Below are positions 8,182-17,900 of a stretch of 34,624 bases of DNA, in pieces; positions within the stretch are counted from its first letter, which is position 1, and each line of letters opens with the position of its first letter. A program made the position numbers and the translations under genes. Below the pieces are notes generated by a model. That model saw only the letters and a list, made by a program, of their open reading frames with translations. It ran no database searches and was not told the DNA's origin. Where the stretch lies: the NCBI GenBank assembly GCA_013297775.1, contig JAAFIL010000038.1, positions 1 through 34,624 of the forward strand. The letters are read 5' to 3'. Source of the DNA: Bacteroidota bacterium. Its GTDB lineage: Bacteria; Bacteroidota; Bacteroidia; B-17B0; Aurantibacillaceae.

Positions 8182-8828
8182 TTTTTGATAACACTTTTCA
8201 ACCAATGAGAATTATCATGATGCGTTTTTGAGTATTGGTATCGTGTTTCATTTAATGCAGTCAGAAATTCTTCTTTTGATTTGAATGCGCCAAATTTTGA
8301 CCTTTCCGAAAACCAAATTATTGGTCTGATATTGTAAATTACTTTTTTCTTTTCTTAAACTTTCAATGGATATGTTGAACTCCCGCCTGATAATTCCCAA
8401 ATCTTTTTCAGCCAAATATTTTTGATTGTTATTTCAGAACCTTTCATTTGATAGGCTAAAATCAAATAGTCAGAATCTATTCTATAGGCATTTGTCAAAA
8501 GTGAATTACTATAAGAGTCAAAGTTAGCCAAATCAAAACCAGGGCCACGGTCAAAGTCGAAAGTTTTAATTTCTAAAAGTCCTTTTTTGTAGTTTGTTGT
8601 ATCTAAAAAAATGTCGGGAAATGTTTGTGATTGTGGGTTTTCTTCAAAATCAATTTTCTCGCTCTTCATCCATTCCTTTAGCCATTCTTGAATTAAATTT
8701 CCAACTGTGTCTTTGGTTTCAATTTTTACGGTAATGTCTTTAAGCGTAAAGTTTATTCGCCCTGTTTGCCCAACTAATTTGTAGTCATTTACAAGTTTTT
8801 TATATAGTTGTTCTGCAGATACTTTCAT
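8130..8828 (-). pseudogene. Type II restriction endonuclease, NgoBV-like, broken by an in-frame TAA
   Basis: From the ATG at 8828 the frame encodes 157 residues and stops at TAA (8355-8357). Reading on in the same frame gives about 74 more sensible residues, including VIYNIRPIIWFSERSKFGAF and HWLKSVIKNY, up to a stop at 8130-8132. The whole would be near 232 residues, a normal size for this kind of enzyme. The PD-(D/E)xK site is in the first part: FPDIFL (D72) and LLEIKTFD (E86, K88). The bases around the stop read PLKV-TAA-EKKKV, as expected if CAA (Gln) became TAA. The NgoBV family call is from memory and moderate. The cognate methyltransferase is convergent and intact. Sequencing error or a functional short protein are the alternatives. 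Confidence 0.75.
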
Positions 8829-9170
8829 TCTAATTTTTAAATTTTCGACTTACAAAGTAAGCAAAAAACTGGTATAAAAAGTTCCCAAAGTCATCAATTT
8901 TGTAGTTGTTCAGGGGTAAGCAGGCTGAGAGGGCAGTTGGCAGAATTAAATGCCGTATTTGCGATCGATAATTACGTTGGCGAAACACTTGTTTTAATTT
9001 TGTGAAGCCGTAGCTTTCTGTTGTCCGTTTTAGCACTGTCATTCAAGTTTTGCAATATCGTTAAGCCATTTCAGGTAGCTAGTGCATTCACATCATTAAA
9101 TTGCGCTTTTAAATCACCTAAAAAATTAAAGTAATTCGTTAGTTTAATTTTTCTGTGAGTGGTGGAAGCG

Positions 9171-9266
9171 GCAGCCCAATGCGGACCTTTGCGAGCATTG
9201 CAAGCACGAGGAGGCGACCTTAGAAGCCACCGCAGGCTTAGCTATGCCGCAAAGGGCTAATTGGCT
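9171..9266. other. GC-rich hairpin-forming segment of unknown role
   Basis: In an otherwise AT-rich intergenic stretch, about 96 bases are clearly richer in G and C and fold on themselves. CCTTTGCG (9186-9193) pairs with CGCAAAGG (9248-9255). Outside it, AGCCCAAT (9173-9180) pairs with ATTGGCT (9260-9266) with one bulged base. Inside, AGCC and GGCT form a small hairpin. The segment ends about 20 bp before the family B repeat. It could be a structured RNA, a terminator-like element or part of a larger repeat. Confidence 0.4.
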
Positions 9267-9288
9267 AAAGCGGACGACACGACCCCTA

Positions 9289-9450
9289 ATACCAACATCA
9301 TTTCTAAAAGATACGTTGACCCAGTTTCTTTTTCTCTTATACTTCCTCAAAAATTATACCCGTAGGCATTGCTACGCCTATAATTTTTTCGTCGCCTAAA
9401 AGAAAAATAATTCTGGTTCAACTTGTATCTTTTAGAACCGATATTGGTAT
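9289..9450. repeat. Full-length palindromic MITE-like element, family B, copy 1
   Basis: The left end ATACCAACATCATTTCTAAA and the right end (complement ATACCAATATCGGTTCTAAA) form imperfect terminal inverted repeats of about 26 bp that run on through AAGATAC. Pairing continues to a central hairpin around CGTAGG-CATTG-CTACGC flanked by AAAATTATA and TATAATTTT. A copy with few differences lies at 11657-11817, on the other side of plsX-fabH. Both copies are preceded by TA and followed by AAGT. No coding capacity; a non-autonomous mobile element or a long structured intergenic repeat. Confidence 0.85.
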
Positions 9451-9726
9451 AAGTAGAACTCTTCCACTGCAGAAAACAATTGTAGCACGCAGATTGGTTT
9501 TCGTGGCTGAATAACTTGGGGGCACAGCCTGCATTTAACCTTATAAGAAGTATCTTTATAACATTGATTGTGTTGAACAACCTGAGATACAACCTTCATT
9601 TACCCCTTGTTAAGCAACTGTAAAACATACTGTTACCGCCTCTCGGTTAAAAACTTATCTATTATTGTTATAATAAAACCCGTCATTTTCGTATTTTTAG
9701 CGTTTTAACGGCATTTGCAGTATAGC

Positions 9727-10665
9727 ATGAAAATTGGATTAGATATAATGGGCGGCGACTTTGCCCCAAAAAATTGTTTAGATGGTGTTATTTTGGCTAC
9801 CAAAGAACTTCCAGAATCGGTTACCCTCGTGTTGATAGGCGACTCGGAGCAAGCCAAAGCGTATTTTAAAACGCAAGGGTTTAACGATAGCCACATCGAA
9901 TACGTGCACACTACCGAGGTTATCGAAATGAGTGAACACCCAACCAAGGCTTTGTCGCAAAAGCCACAAAGTAGTATAAGCGTGGGTTTCAAATTGTTGA
10001 AGGAGGATAAAATTCAAGTGCTGGCGAGTGCGGGCAACACGGGTGCCATGTTAGTGGGGGCTATGTTTTCGGTAAAATCAATTCCGGGGGTTATTCGCCC
10101 TTGCATTACCACCATTTTACCCAAAGAAAACGGGGGCTATGGCATTATGTTAGATGTTGGTACTAACGCTGATTGTAAACCTGATGTATTGTATCAATTT
10201 GGGATTTTAGGTTCTATTTTAGCTCGCGAAGTTTACAAAATTCAAAATCCGAAAGTAGGCTTGTTAAACATTGGTGAGGAAGCCGAAAAAGGAAACTTGG
10301 TATCGCAGGCAGCACATAATTTAATGAAAGAAAGTAAAGACTTTAATTTTATTGGGAATGTAGAAGGGCGCGATTTGTTTGATGATAAAGCCGACGTGAT
10401 TGTTTGCGAAGGTTTTGTTGGAAACGTGGTGCTTAAAACGGCAGAAGCCTTTTTTAAATTAATGAAAACTCGTAAACGCAGCGATGATTACTTTGACCGT
10501 TTCAATTATGAATTGTATGGCGGCACTCCTATCTTAGGTGTTAATAGCAATGTGATGATAGGGCATGGTATTAGTAGTGCCTTAGCGTTTAAAAATATGT
10601 TAGTGTTGTCGAAAGATGTGGTAGATGTTAAACTAACCGATAAAATAAAACAAGTATTTCAATAA
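9727..10665 (+). CDS. plsX: Phosphate acyltransferase PlsX
   Basis: PlsX makes acyl-phosphate from acyl-ACP for phospholipid synthesis and works at the membrane surface. I start it at the ATG at 9727, because MKIGLDIMGGDFAPKN is the standard N-terminus; an in-frame TTG at 9715 would add four residues without family support. Seen motifs are GDFAPKN, ASAGNTGAMLVGA, LDVGTNADCKPD, GEEAEKGN, NVEGRDLF and VCEGFVGNVVLK. The 312-residue length is normal. The stop overlaps the fabH start (TAATG), so the pair is translationally coupled. Confidence 0.96.
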   Translation: MKIGLDIMGGDFAPKNCLDGVILATKELPESVTLVLIGDSEQAKAYFKTQGFNDSHIEYVHTTEVIEMSEHPTKALSQKPQSSISVGFKLLKEDKIQVLASAGNTGAMLVGAMFSVKSIPGVIRPCITTILPKENGGYGIMLDVGTNADCKPDVLYQFGILGSILAREVYKIQNPKVGLLNIGEEAEKGNLVSQAAHNLMKESKDFNFIGNVEGRDLFDDKADVIVCEGFVGNVVLKTAEAFFKLMKTRKRSDDYFDRFNYELYGGTPILGVNSNVMIGHGISSALAFKNMLVLSKDVVDVKLTDKIKQVFQ

Positions 10666-11657
10666 TGATAAGAGCAGCCATAACAGCCATAGGCGGATAT
10701 GTTCCAGAAAATATTGTAACCAATTTTGATTTGGAAAAAATAATTGATACAACCGACGAGTGGATAACTACGCGAACGGGTATTAAGCAACGCCACATCG
10801 AAAACGATCCAAAAAAAGCTACATCCGATATGTGTGTGGAGGCTGTTAAACAACTGTGTCAAAAGCGTGGCATTAGTCCCGAAGAAATTGACATGTTGAT
10901 TTGCGGAACGGTAACTCCCGATATGGTTTTTCCTTCGACTTCTAATGTTATATGTGCCAAACTAGGGGCTAAAAATGCTTGGGGCTACGATTTGTCGGCC
11001 GCTTGTTCTGCCTTTATTTATGGGTTGGCCACGGGCTCGCAATTTATTGAAACCGGACGCTACAAAAAAGTAGTAATTGTTGGGGCCGATATGATGAGTC
11101 GTATTTTAAACTTTGAAGACCGCACAACCTGTGTGATTTTTGGCGATGGTGCGGGTGCTGTTTTGTTAGAACCTAGTGTTGATGAAAACGGTGTGCAAGA
11201 TTTTATACTTCATGCAGATGGGAATGGAGCTAACTTTTTACACATGAAAGCGGGGGGCTCTTTAAATCCGGCAAGCGTAGATACCGTTACCAATAAAATG
11301 CACTATGTGTATCAAGAAGGGCAAACTGTTTTTAAAAATGCCGTGTATAACATGGCCGAAGTGAGTGCCAAAATAATGGATAAAAATGGACTAACTGCTA
11401 ACGACGTGAATTGGTTGGTAGCGCATCAAGCTAACAAACGTATTATAGATGCTACGGCTTCGCGTATGGGCCTTGGCAGCGATAAGGTGATGATGAACAT
11501 TGAACGCTATGGGAACACAACGGCGGGTACGATTCCTTTATTGTTATGGGATTACGAAAAACAACTTAAAAAAGGCGATAACCTTATTTTATCGGCATTT
11601 GGCGGTGGCTTTACTTGGGGTGCCGTGTATGTAAAATGGGCTTATGATGGGGATTAA
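10665..11657 (+). CDS. fabH: 3-oxoacyl-ACP synthase III (KAS III) FabH
   Basis: FabH starts fatty acid synthesis by condensing acyl-CoA with malonyl-ACP. The 330 residues carry the Cys-His-Asn triad: C114 in DLSAACSAFIYGL, H254 in AHQANKRI and N284 in RYGNTTAGT. The glycine-rich end SAFGGGFTWGA is present. It overlaps plsX by one base. The last base of the stop codon is the first base of palindromic element B copy 2, so that element directly abuts the coding end, and the last residues (AYDGD) may have been set by its insertion. Confidence 0.96.
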   Translation: MIRAAITAIGGYVPENIVTNFDLEKIIDTTDEWITTRTGIKQRHIENDPKKATSDMCVEAVKQLCQKRGISPEEIDMLICGTVTPDMVFPSTSNVICAKLGAKNAWGYDLSAACSAFIYGLATGSQFIETGRYKKVVIVGADMMSRILNFEDRTTCVIFGDGAGAVLLEPSVDENGVQDFILHADGNGANFLHMKAGGSLNPASVDTVTNKMHYVYQEGQTVFKNAVYNMAEVSAKIMDKNGLTANDVNWLVAHQANKRIIDATASRMGLGSDKVMMNIERYGNTTAGTIPLLLWDYEKQLKKGDNLILSAFGGGFTWGAVYVKWAYDGD

Positions 11658-11817
11658 TACCAACATCATTTCTAAAAGATACGTTGACCCAGTTTCTTTT
11701 TCTCTTATACTTCCTCAAAAATTATACCCGTAGGCCTTGCTACGCCTATAATTTTTTTGTCGCTTAAAAGAAAATAATTCTGGTTCAATTTGTATCTTTT
11801 AGAATCGATATTGGTAT
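11657..11817. repeat. Full-length palindromic MITE-like element, family B, copy 2
   Basis: Near-identical to 9289-9450 and read in the same direction, with a handful of single-base changes and small indels (for example GGCCTTG versus GGCATTG in the central loop). It starts at the last base of the fabH stop codon and lies between the convergent ends of fabH and the terminal NRPS gene. Its long stem followed by a T-run (ATAATTTTTTT) could act as a transcription terminator for both. The 107 bp to the NRPS stop show nothing else. Confidence 0.85.
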
Positions 11818-11924
11818 AAGTCTAAAGGTGTGAAGTTATTTGCTTCGACTACGCTAAGTATAAATTTTATCAGTACGATGAAAAAGAACGAGTAGATTGG
11901 GCTAAAATACAAGTTCACCTGGTA

Positions 11925-14900
11925 TTACACATCACCTGTTCCAATAAATTGAGATAATGCTTTGTAATTCCTTGCCTCAAAAATTGCATCATGAGCCGAT
12001 TTTATTTCTGTTCGCTTGAATGTACCCCGTGTATATTTTTTCCATAATTCCATCCGTTGCGCCGACTCATTGCTTTCTAAACAGTAAATATTAGATTTGA
12101 TTTTACCGTTAGTGCTATACTTATCCAACAAACTAAGATTATGAATAATTCCTTTTCTCAACCCTGGTAAATCTTCGTTAGGAGAAATTTCTGTGGCAAT
12201 TGCAACCTGCTCGTTGAGCCACTTATTTTCATCACTTGAGTTGGTTTTATGAATCATATTTAAAAGCGACTTGGTATTTGGCATACGATCAATCATAAAA
12301 AGTTGGCAAGTAAAATTCAAACCTTCTAGTATTTTAACGATTTCAAAAGCAATAGGTACACCCATTGAAAAACCCATTATATTGAGCGTGATACCTCGAC
12401 CTGAAAATTGCTTATAAATTGCACTTGCATAATACTCACTAAGTTCTTTTAGCGATTTAAAATCATGATTTATGCCATAACTTATCCCGTAGCAATTGTG
12501 CGTCGTTTCTATAAATTTTGAAAAACCCATGAAATAGATGGCTTCACCTTGAATTGGTGGAATCATCACCACGATTTCATTACTTTCCGAGAATATATTC
12601 AGTTTGATTAAACTTTCTTGGCTCTTTATTGAGTCACCACCTAACTGACTAATATATTCGGCATGTTTACGGATTGTTAGATTGGAAAAGAAAAAGTCTA
12701 ATGGTACTTTTATACTAAACGAAAACTTGTATTCTTTAATCACCTGAATTATTTTTATACTATGCCCTCCTAGCGTAAAAAAATCATCTTCAATACCTAT
12801 GTTTTCTTTCATTAATACCAGTTCCCATATTTTTACTAATTCCTTCTCTAGTTCGGTATTTGGCGCAATGTACTGCATACCACTAATTAATTGCATACCC
12901 TCTGGGTTGGGTAATGCCTTACGGTCTATCTTACCATTGCTAGTTAAAGGCAATGCGTCTAGCTGAACAAAGTAGGAAGGAATCATGTAATCGGGTAAAC
13001 TCAATTTTAAATTATTACGCAGTTCAATTATGTTTTGTTCGTTCTCAGATACAAGATATGCCACCAACTCTTTTTCACTACTCTGATTCTCTTTGACAAT
13101 AACTACTGCCTCTTTTATCGCTTTGTTCTTTAACAGCGCATGTTCTATCTCACCCAACTCAATTCTATACCCTCGTATCTTCACTTGATTGTCTTTTCTG
13201 CCAATAAACTCAATGTTGCCATCGCTCGTCCATCTGCCCAAGTCCCCAGTCTTATACAAACGCTCACCTTCCTTGAATGGACTTTTTATAAACTTCCCTG
13301 CTGTTAACTCCTGTTTGTTTAAGTAGCCACGGGCTAGTGATGGTCCCGAAATTACAATCTCTCCAGTTACATTAAGTGGAACCAATTTTTCGTATACATC
13401 TATTATATAAAGTTTCGTATTGCCTAAAGGCTTTCCGATGATGTTAGATTCAAAAGCGTGTATGTCTTGATTTACAATTGCATCTATCGTTATCTCGGTA
13501 GGGCCATAGTGGTTATTTAATATAATATCTGAGAACTTTTCTTTTACTAAGTCAACTAACTTAGTGTTTAAAGACTCTCCACCAACACAAATTCGCTCAA
13601 GTGATTGGTTTAAGTCTTTCATATTTTCTTTTGAGAAATTTGAAATTAATTGTGTTAGATAGGTTGGTGTTACTTGGAGTAGATTTACTTTATTAGTTAT
13701 TATTTCTTCCAGTACAAGTCCAGTATTACCTGTAATTTGCCAACTCGGTAAAATAACTCTTCCACCAAATATCAATGGGAATATCATTTCAAGTAAAGAA
13801 ACATCAAAAACATAATTCGTGAAACAGTAACTTACTATTTCCTTACGCAGTAACAAGGTTGTTTTTTCCTCGAACAGTTTATTAACCAAACTACCATGCT
13901 CAATCATCACGCCCTTGGGATTACCTGTTGAACCTGAAGTATAAATGACGTAGGCTAAATTACTAGGTTTTGCAGCTGATGATATGGTCTTGTTTGAATG
14001 GTTTACCTTGCTCGCTTTGAACTTACTCAACTCTTCGTTATCTATACAAACTTTACAATTGGTATCTTGCTCAATATAATCTATTCGCTCTTGTGGATAG
14101 GTTGGATCAATAGGAACATAAGCTGCTCCCGATTTTAATACACCCAATATCGCAATCAGCATCCACTCGCTTCGCTCTAATTTTATACCAATTAAATCAT
14201 CAGGTTCGATGTGATACTTCGTTTGTAAGTAATGCGCTAATTGGTTCGAGTGTTCGTTGAGTTCACTGTACGTGAGTGTTTGCTGCTCGAAGATGACCGC
14301 AACATTTGTTGGAGTTGCTTCTACCTGCTCCTCAAATAAATCTACAATCGTTTTATCGCTAGGATAAGCTACTTGTGTGTCGTTGAATGTAACAAGTAGT
14401 TGCTCTTTCTCTGCTTGAGAGAGATAATCTATTTCTGATAGTTTTTCCTCTGGGCTTTCTAACAAAGTTTGTAGTAGTTGTTTATAATGATTCAATAAAC
14501 TTGATACCATCTCCTTTTCATAGACATCTTCGTTATAAACCACTTGTAAAGACAAGTAATCCCCTAACTCCTGAAACGTTATCTCTAAATCAAATTTGGA
14601 GGCACTATAACCATGATCTATTATTCCGTTTAATTCCGCTTCTTCGATTTTAATCCCTTCTACTTTTTCGCCAACATTTTGAAGCACCAACATCACATCA
14701 AATAGGGCACTTCGGCTCGTATCTCTTTGAAGATGTAACTCATCTACCAATCTATCAAAAGGATACATCTGATGGTTATAACTTGTTAAAGTATTTGTTT
14801 TTAAACGTTGGTAAAATAAATTAAAAGTATCATCCAAGTTGATTTCATTTCGTAAAGCTAAAGTATTCACATAAAATCCAATTTGATTTTCTAAATCCAC

Positions 14901-17900
14901 ATGCTCTCGTCCTGCAACTGGTGTTCCAATAATAATATCTGTTTGACCCGTATAACGGTACATCAACACATTCCACGCAGCTAGTAATCCCATGAATAAG
15001 CTACCACCATTTGCCTCCGTATATTTTTTTAGTTTGATGCTTGTTGCTGCATTAATATAAGTGCTTAAACCATGACCATTATAGCTTTTTAACCTAGGCC
15101 GTTGTTTGGAACTTGGAAGTTCTAGGATGGGCAGCTCGCCTTTCAATTGCTCTAACCAATACGATCTATGTTCTTTAAAGACTTCTTCGTTTAATTGGTT
15201 TAACTGCCACGCCGAATAATCTTTATACTGAATACGCAAGGGTTGTAAAGATGGCTCTCGACTTCCTCTATAAGCTTCGTAATATGCAAAGACCTCTTTA
15301 CTTAACACCTCCATTGACCAACCATCGCTAATAATATGGTGCATATTAAAGTAAAAAACATACTTTAATTTATCGGTTTGTAATAAGGCCGCTCTTAACA
15401 AAGGGCCTTGCTCTAAATCAAAAACTTTGTAAGAATCGTCGGCTATGTATGTTGTGATTTTTTCTTCTTTGTTTTTAGATTTCCTAAAATCTTTATAATC
15501 TATTTTAAAACCTAACTCTTCCGTTTGCAAAATCCACTGTTTGATTTCGCCTTGCTCGTCCGCTTTAAATACCGTGCGCAATACCTCGTGCCGTTCTATC
15601 AACCTATCAAATGACTTTTGAAATAAACTCAATTCATACTCACCTTCTAGTTCTATACTACTTGGCATGTTATACGCCGATGAACCGCCCTCAAATTGAC
15701 TCAACACCCAAAGCCTTCGCTGGGCATCAGACATAAGGTAGTTTACTTGCTCAACGGTTCTTTCGATTTCGACAAACGCTTCCTTTTTTGCCTTGGCCAA
15801 TAATGCAGCATGACCTTCTATCGTGCTTTGATTAAAGATCGCCTGTATGCTTAACTTTACATCGAATACTTGGTGGTACTCACTAATTAAGCGAATCGCT
15901 TTTAAACTATGACCCCCTAAAATAAAAAAGTCATCGGTAACGCCTATCTGTTCACGTTGTAGTAACGTTTGCCATATCTCCACCAACTTTTGTTCTCGTT
16001 CATTTCTCGGGGCTACATATTCTAATCCACTTGAAAGCCCCATCGCCTCTGGGTTAGGTAGTGCCTTACGGTCTATCTTACCATTGCTAGTTAAAGGTAA
16101 TGCCTCTAACTGAACAAAGTAAGAAGGAATCATATAATCAGGTAAACTTAATTTTAAACTATTACGCAGTTCAACTATGTTTTGTTCATTCTCAGATACA
16201 AGATAAGCCACCAACTCTTTTTCATTACTCACATTCGATCTTGCTATCACAACCGCTTCTTTTACCGCTTCATTCTTTAACAAGGCATGTTCTATCTCAC
16301 CCAACTCAATGCGGTAACCGCGTATCTTTACTTGGTTATCTTTTCTGCCAATAAATTCTACATCACCATCTCTTGTCCATCTGCCCAAGTCCCCCGTCTT
16401 ATATAAACGTTCACCGTCCTTAAACGGATTTTTTATAAACTTCTCCAACGTTAAATCAGGTTTATTTAAGTAGCCGCGTGATAAACCATCACCTCCTACA
16501 CATAGCTCGCCTGTTACACCAATGGGTACAACTTTGTTATATTCATCTAATATATAAACACTACTGTTTGATATTACAGGCCCTATAGGGATTGTTAACG
16601 CTTTAGGTTCAATATGATTTATTGTATATACGGTTGAAAATGTTGCATTTTCGGTTGGCCCATAAACGTGAAGAATTTTAACGCCTGGATATAACTGCTT
16701 AAATTTAATAACATGATTAACAGATACCTGTTCCCCACCAAATAGAATATAACTTAACTGATTTAATGACTTAAATTCTGAATCAACTAATGAATTAAAT
16801 AATGCTGTTGTTAAAAGAAAACCTTTTATACCTCTATACTCTATTATTTTTGCAAACTTTTCAAAGTCTAAGAAAACATCTGGCAAGGAAATTACTAATT
16901 CTCCACCATTTAACAAAGGCATGAATATATCAAATACCGAACCATCAAACGAAAAGTTTAATAGACCTAGTATTTTATCTTTAGATGACATTTGCATGTA
17001 ATTCGCATTCTTTACCAAACGAATTACAGACTTATGTTCAATCATTACCCCTTTTGGTATCCCTGTGGAACCTGAGGTGTACATTGCATAAGCAAGATGA
17101 TTAGATTTTGTGATTGATATTACTTTACCTTCCGAATATTCTTTTTGATGCTCTTTAAATTTACATAACTCTTCTTTATCTATACAAACCTTACAATTGG
17201 TATCTTTCAATATATAATTTATACGCGCTTGAGGGTAACTCGGGTCTATTGGCACATAAGCTCCACCAGATTTCAGTATGCCTAGCATCGCAATTATCAC
17301 CCACTCACTTCGCTCTAACTTTATCCCAATTAAATCATCGGGTTGAATATCATAATTCTTTTGTAAGTAATGCGCCAGTTGATTCGATTGCTCATTAAGT
17401 TCTTGGTACATTAATTCTTTATCTTCAAAAACAATAGCTACATTTTTTGGCGTGGCTTCTACCTGCTCCTCAAATAAATCTACAATCGTTTTCTCTCTAG
17501 GATAAGCTACTTGGGTGTCGTTGAATGTAACAAGTAATTGATCTTTCTCTGCGTTAGAGAGATAATCAAGTTCCGAAATTTTCTCCGCAGTATTTTCTAA
17601 TAAGGTGTTTAATAGTTTCTTGTAATGAGATAGTAGCTGTTCTACCATCTCCTTTTCATATACATCTTCGTTATATACTACTTGTAATGACAAGTAATTC
17701 CCCAACTCTTGAAACGTTATTTCTAAATCAAATTTGGAAGCACTATAACCATTATCTTGTATCTGATTTAATTCCGCTTCTTCTAATTTAAGCCCTTCTA
17801 CTTTTTCGCCAACATTTTGAAGTACCAACATCACATCAAAAATTGCATTTCGACTCGTATTGCGTTGAAGATTTAATTCCTCAACCAACCTATCAAAAGG

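Larger units (their letters stand above)
8829..9726. other. Long non-coding stretch upstream of plsX
   Basis: About 900 bases without a convincing gene. Several short frames of 67-95 codons on the minus strand show no family features and run through repeats. The stretch holds a GC-rich hairpin-forming segment (9171-9266) and one copy of the family B palindromic element (9289-9450). The part next to plsX (9451-9726) shows nothing I can name; rpmF, often found before plsX, is not there. Confidence 0.55.

Noticed and set aside
8830-9592. Three minus-strand frames of 68-81 codons
   Set aside because: They run through the GC-rich hairpin segment and the palindromic repeat, show no domain or start signal, and their peptides look random.
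9715-9726. Earlier TTG start for plsX
   Set aside because: It adds MQYS before the standard N-terminus MKIGLDIMGGD, with no ribosome-site support.
9289-11817. Composite transposon carrying plsX-fabH between the two family B repeats
   Set aside because: The repeats have no transposase, and plsX-fabH is a normal chromosomal pair; two separate insertions explain it better.
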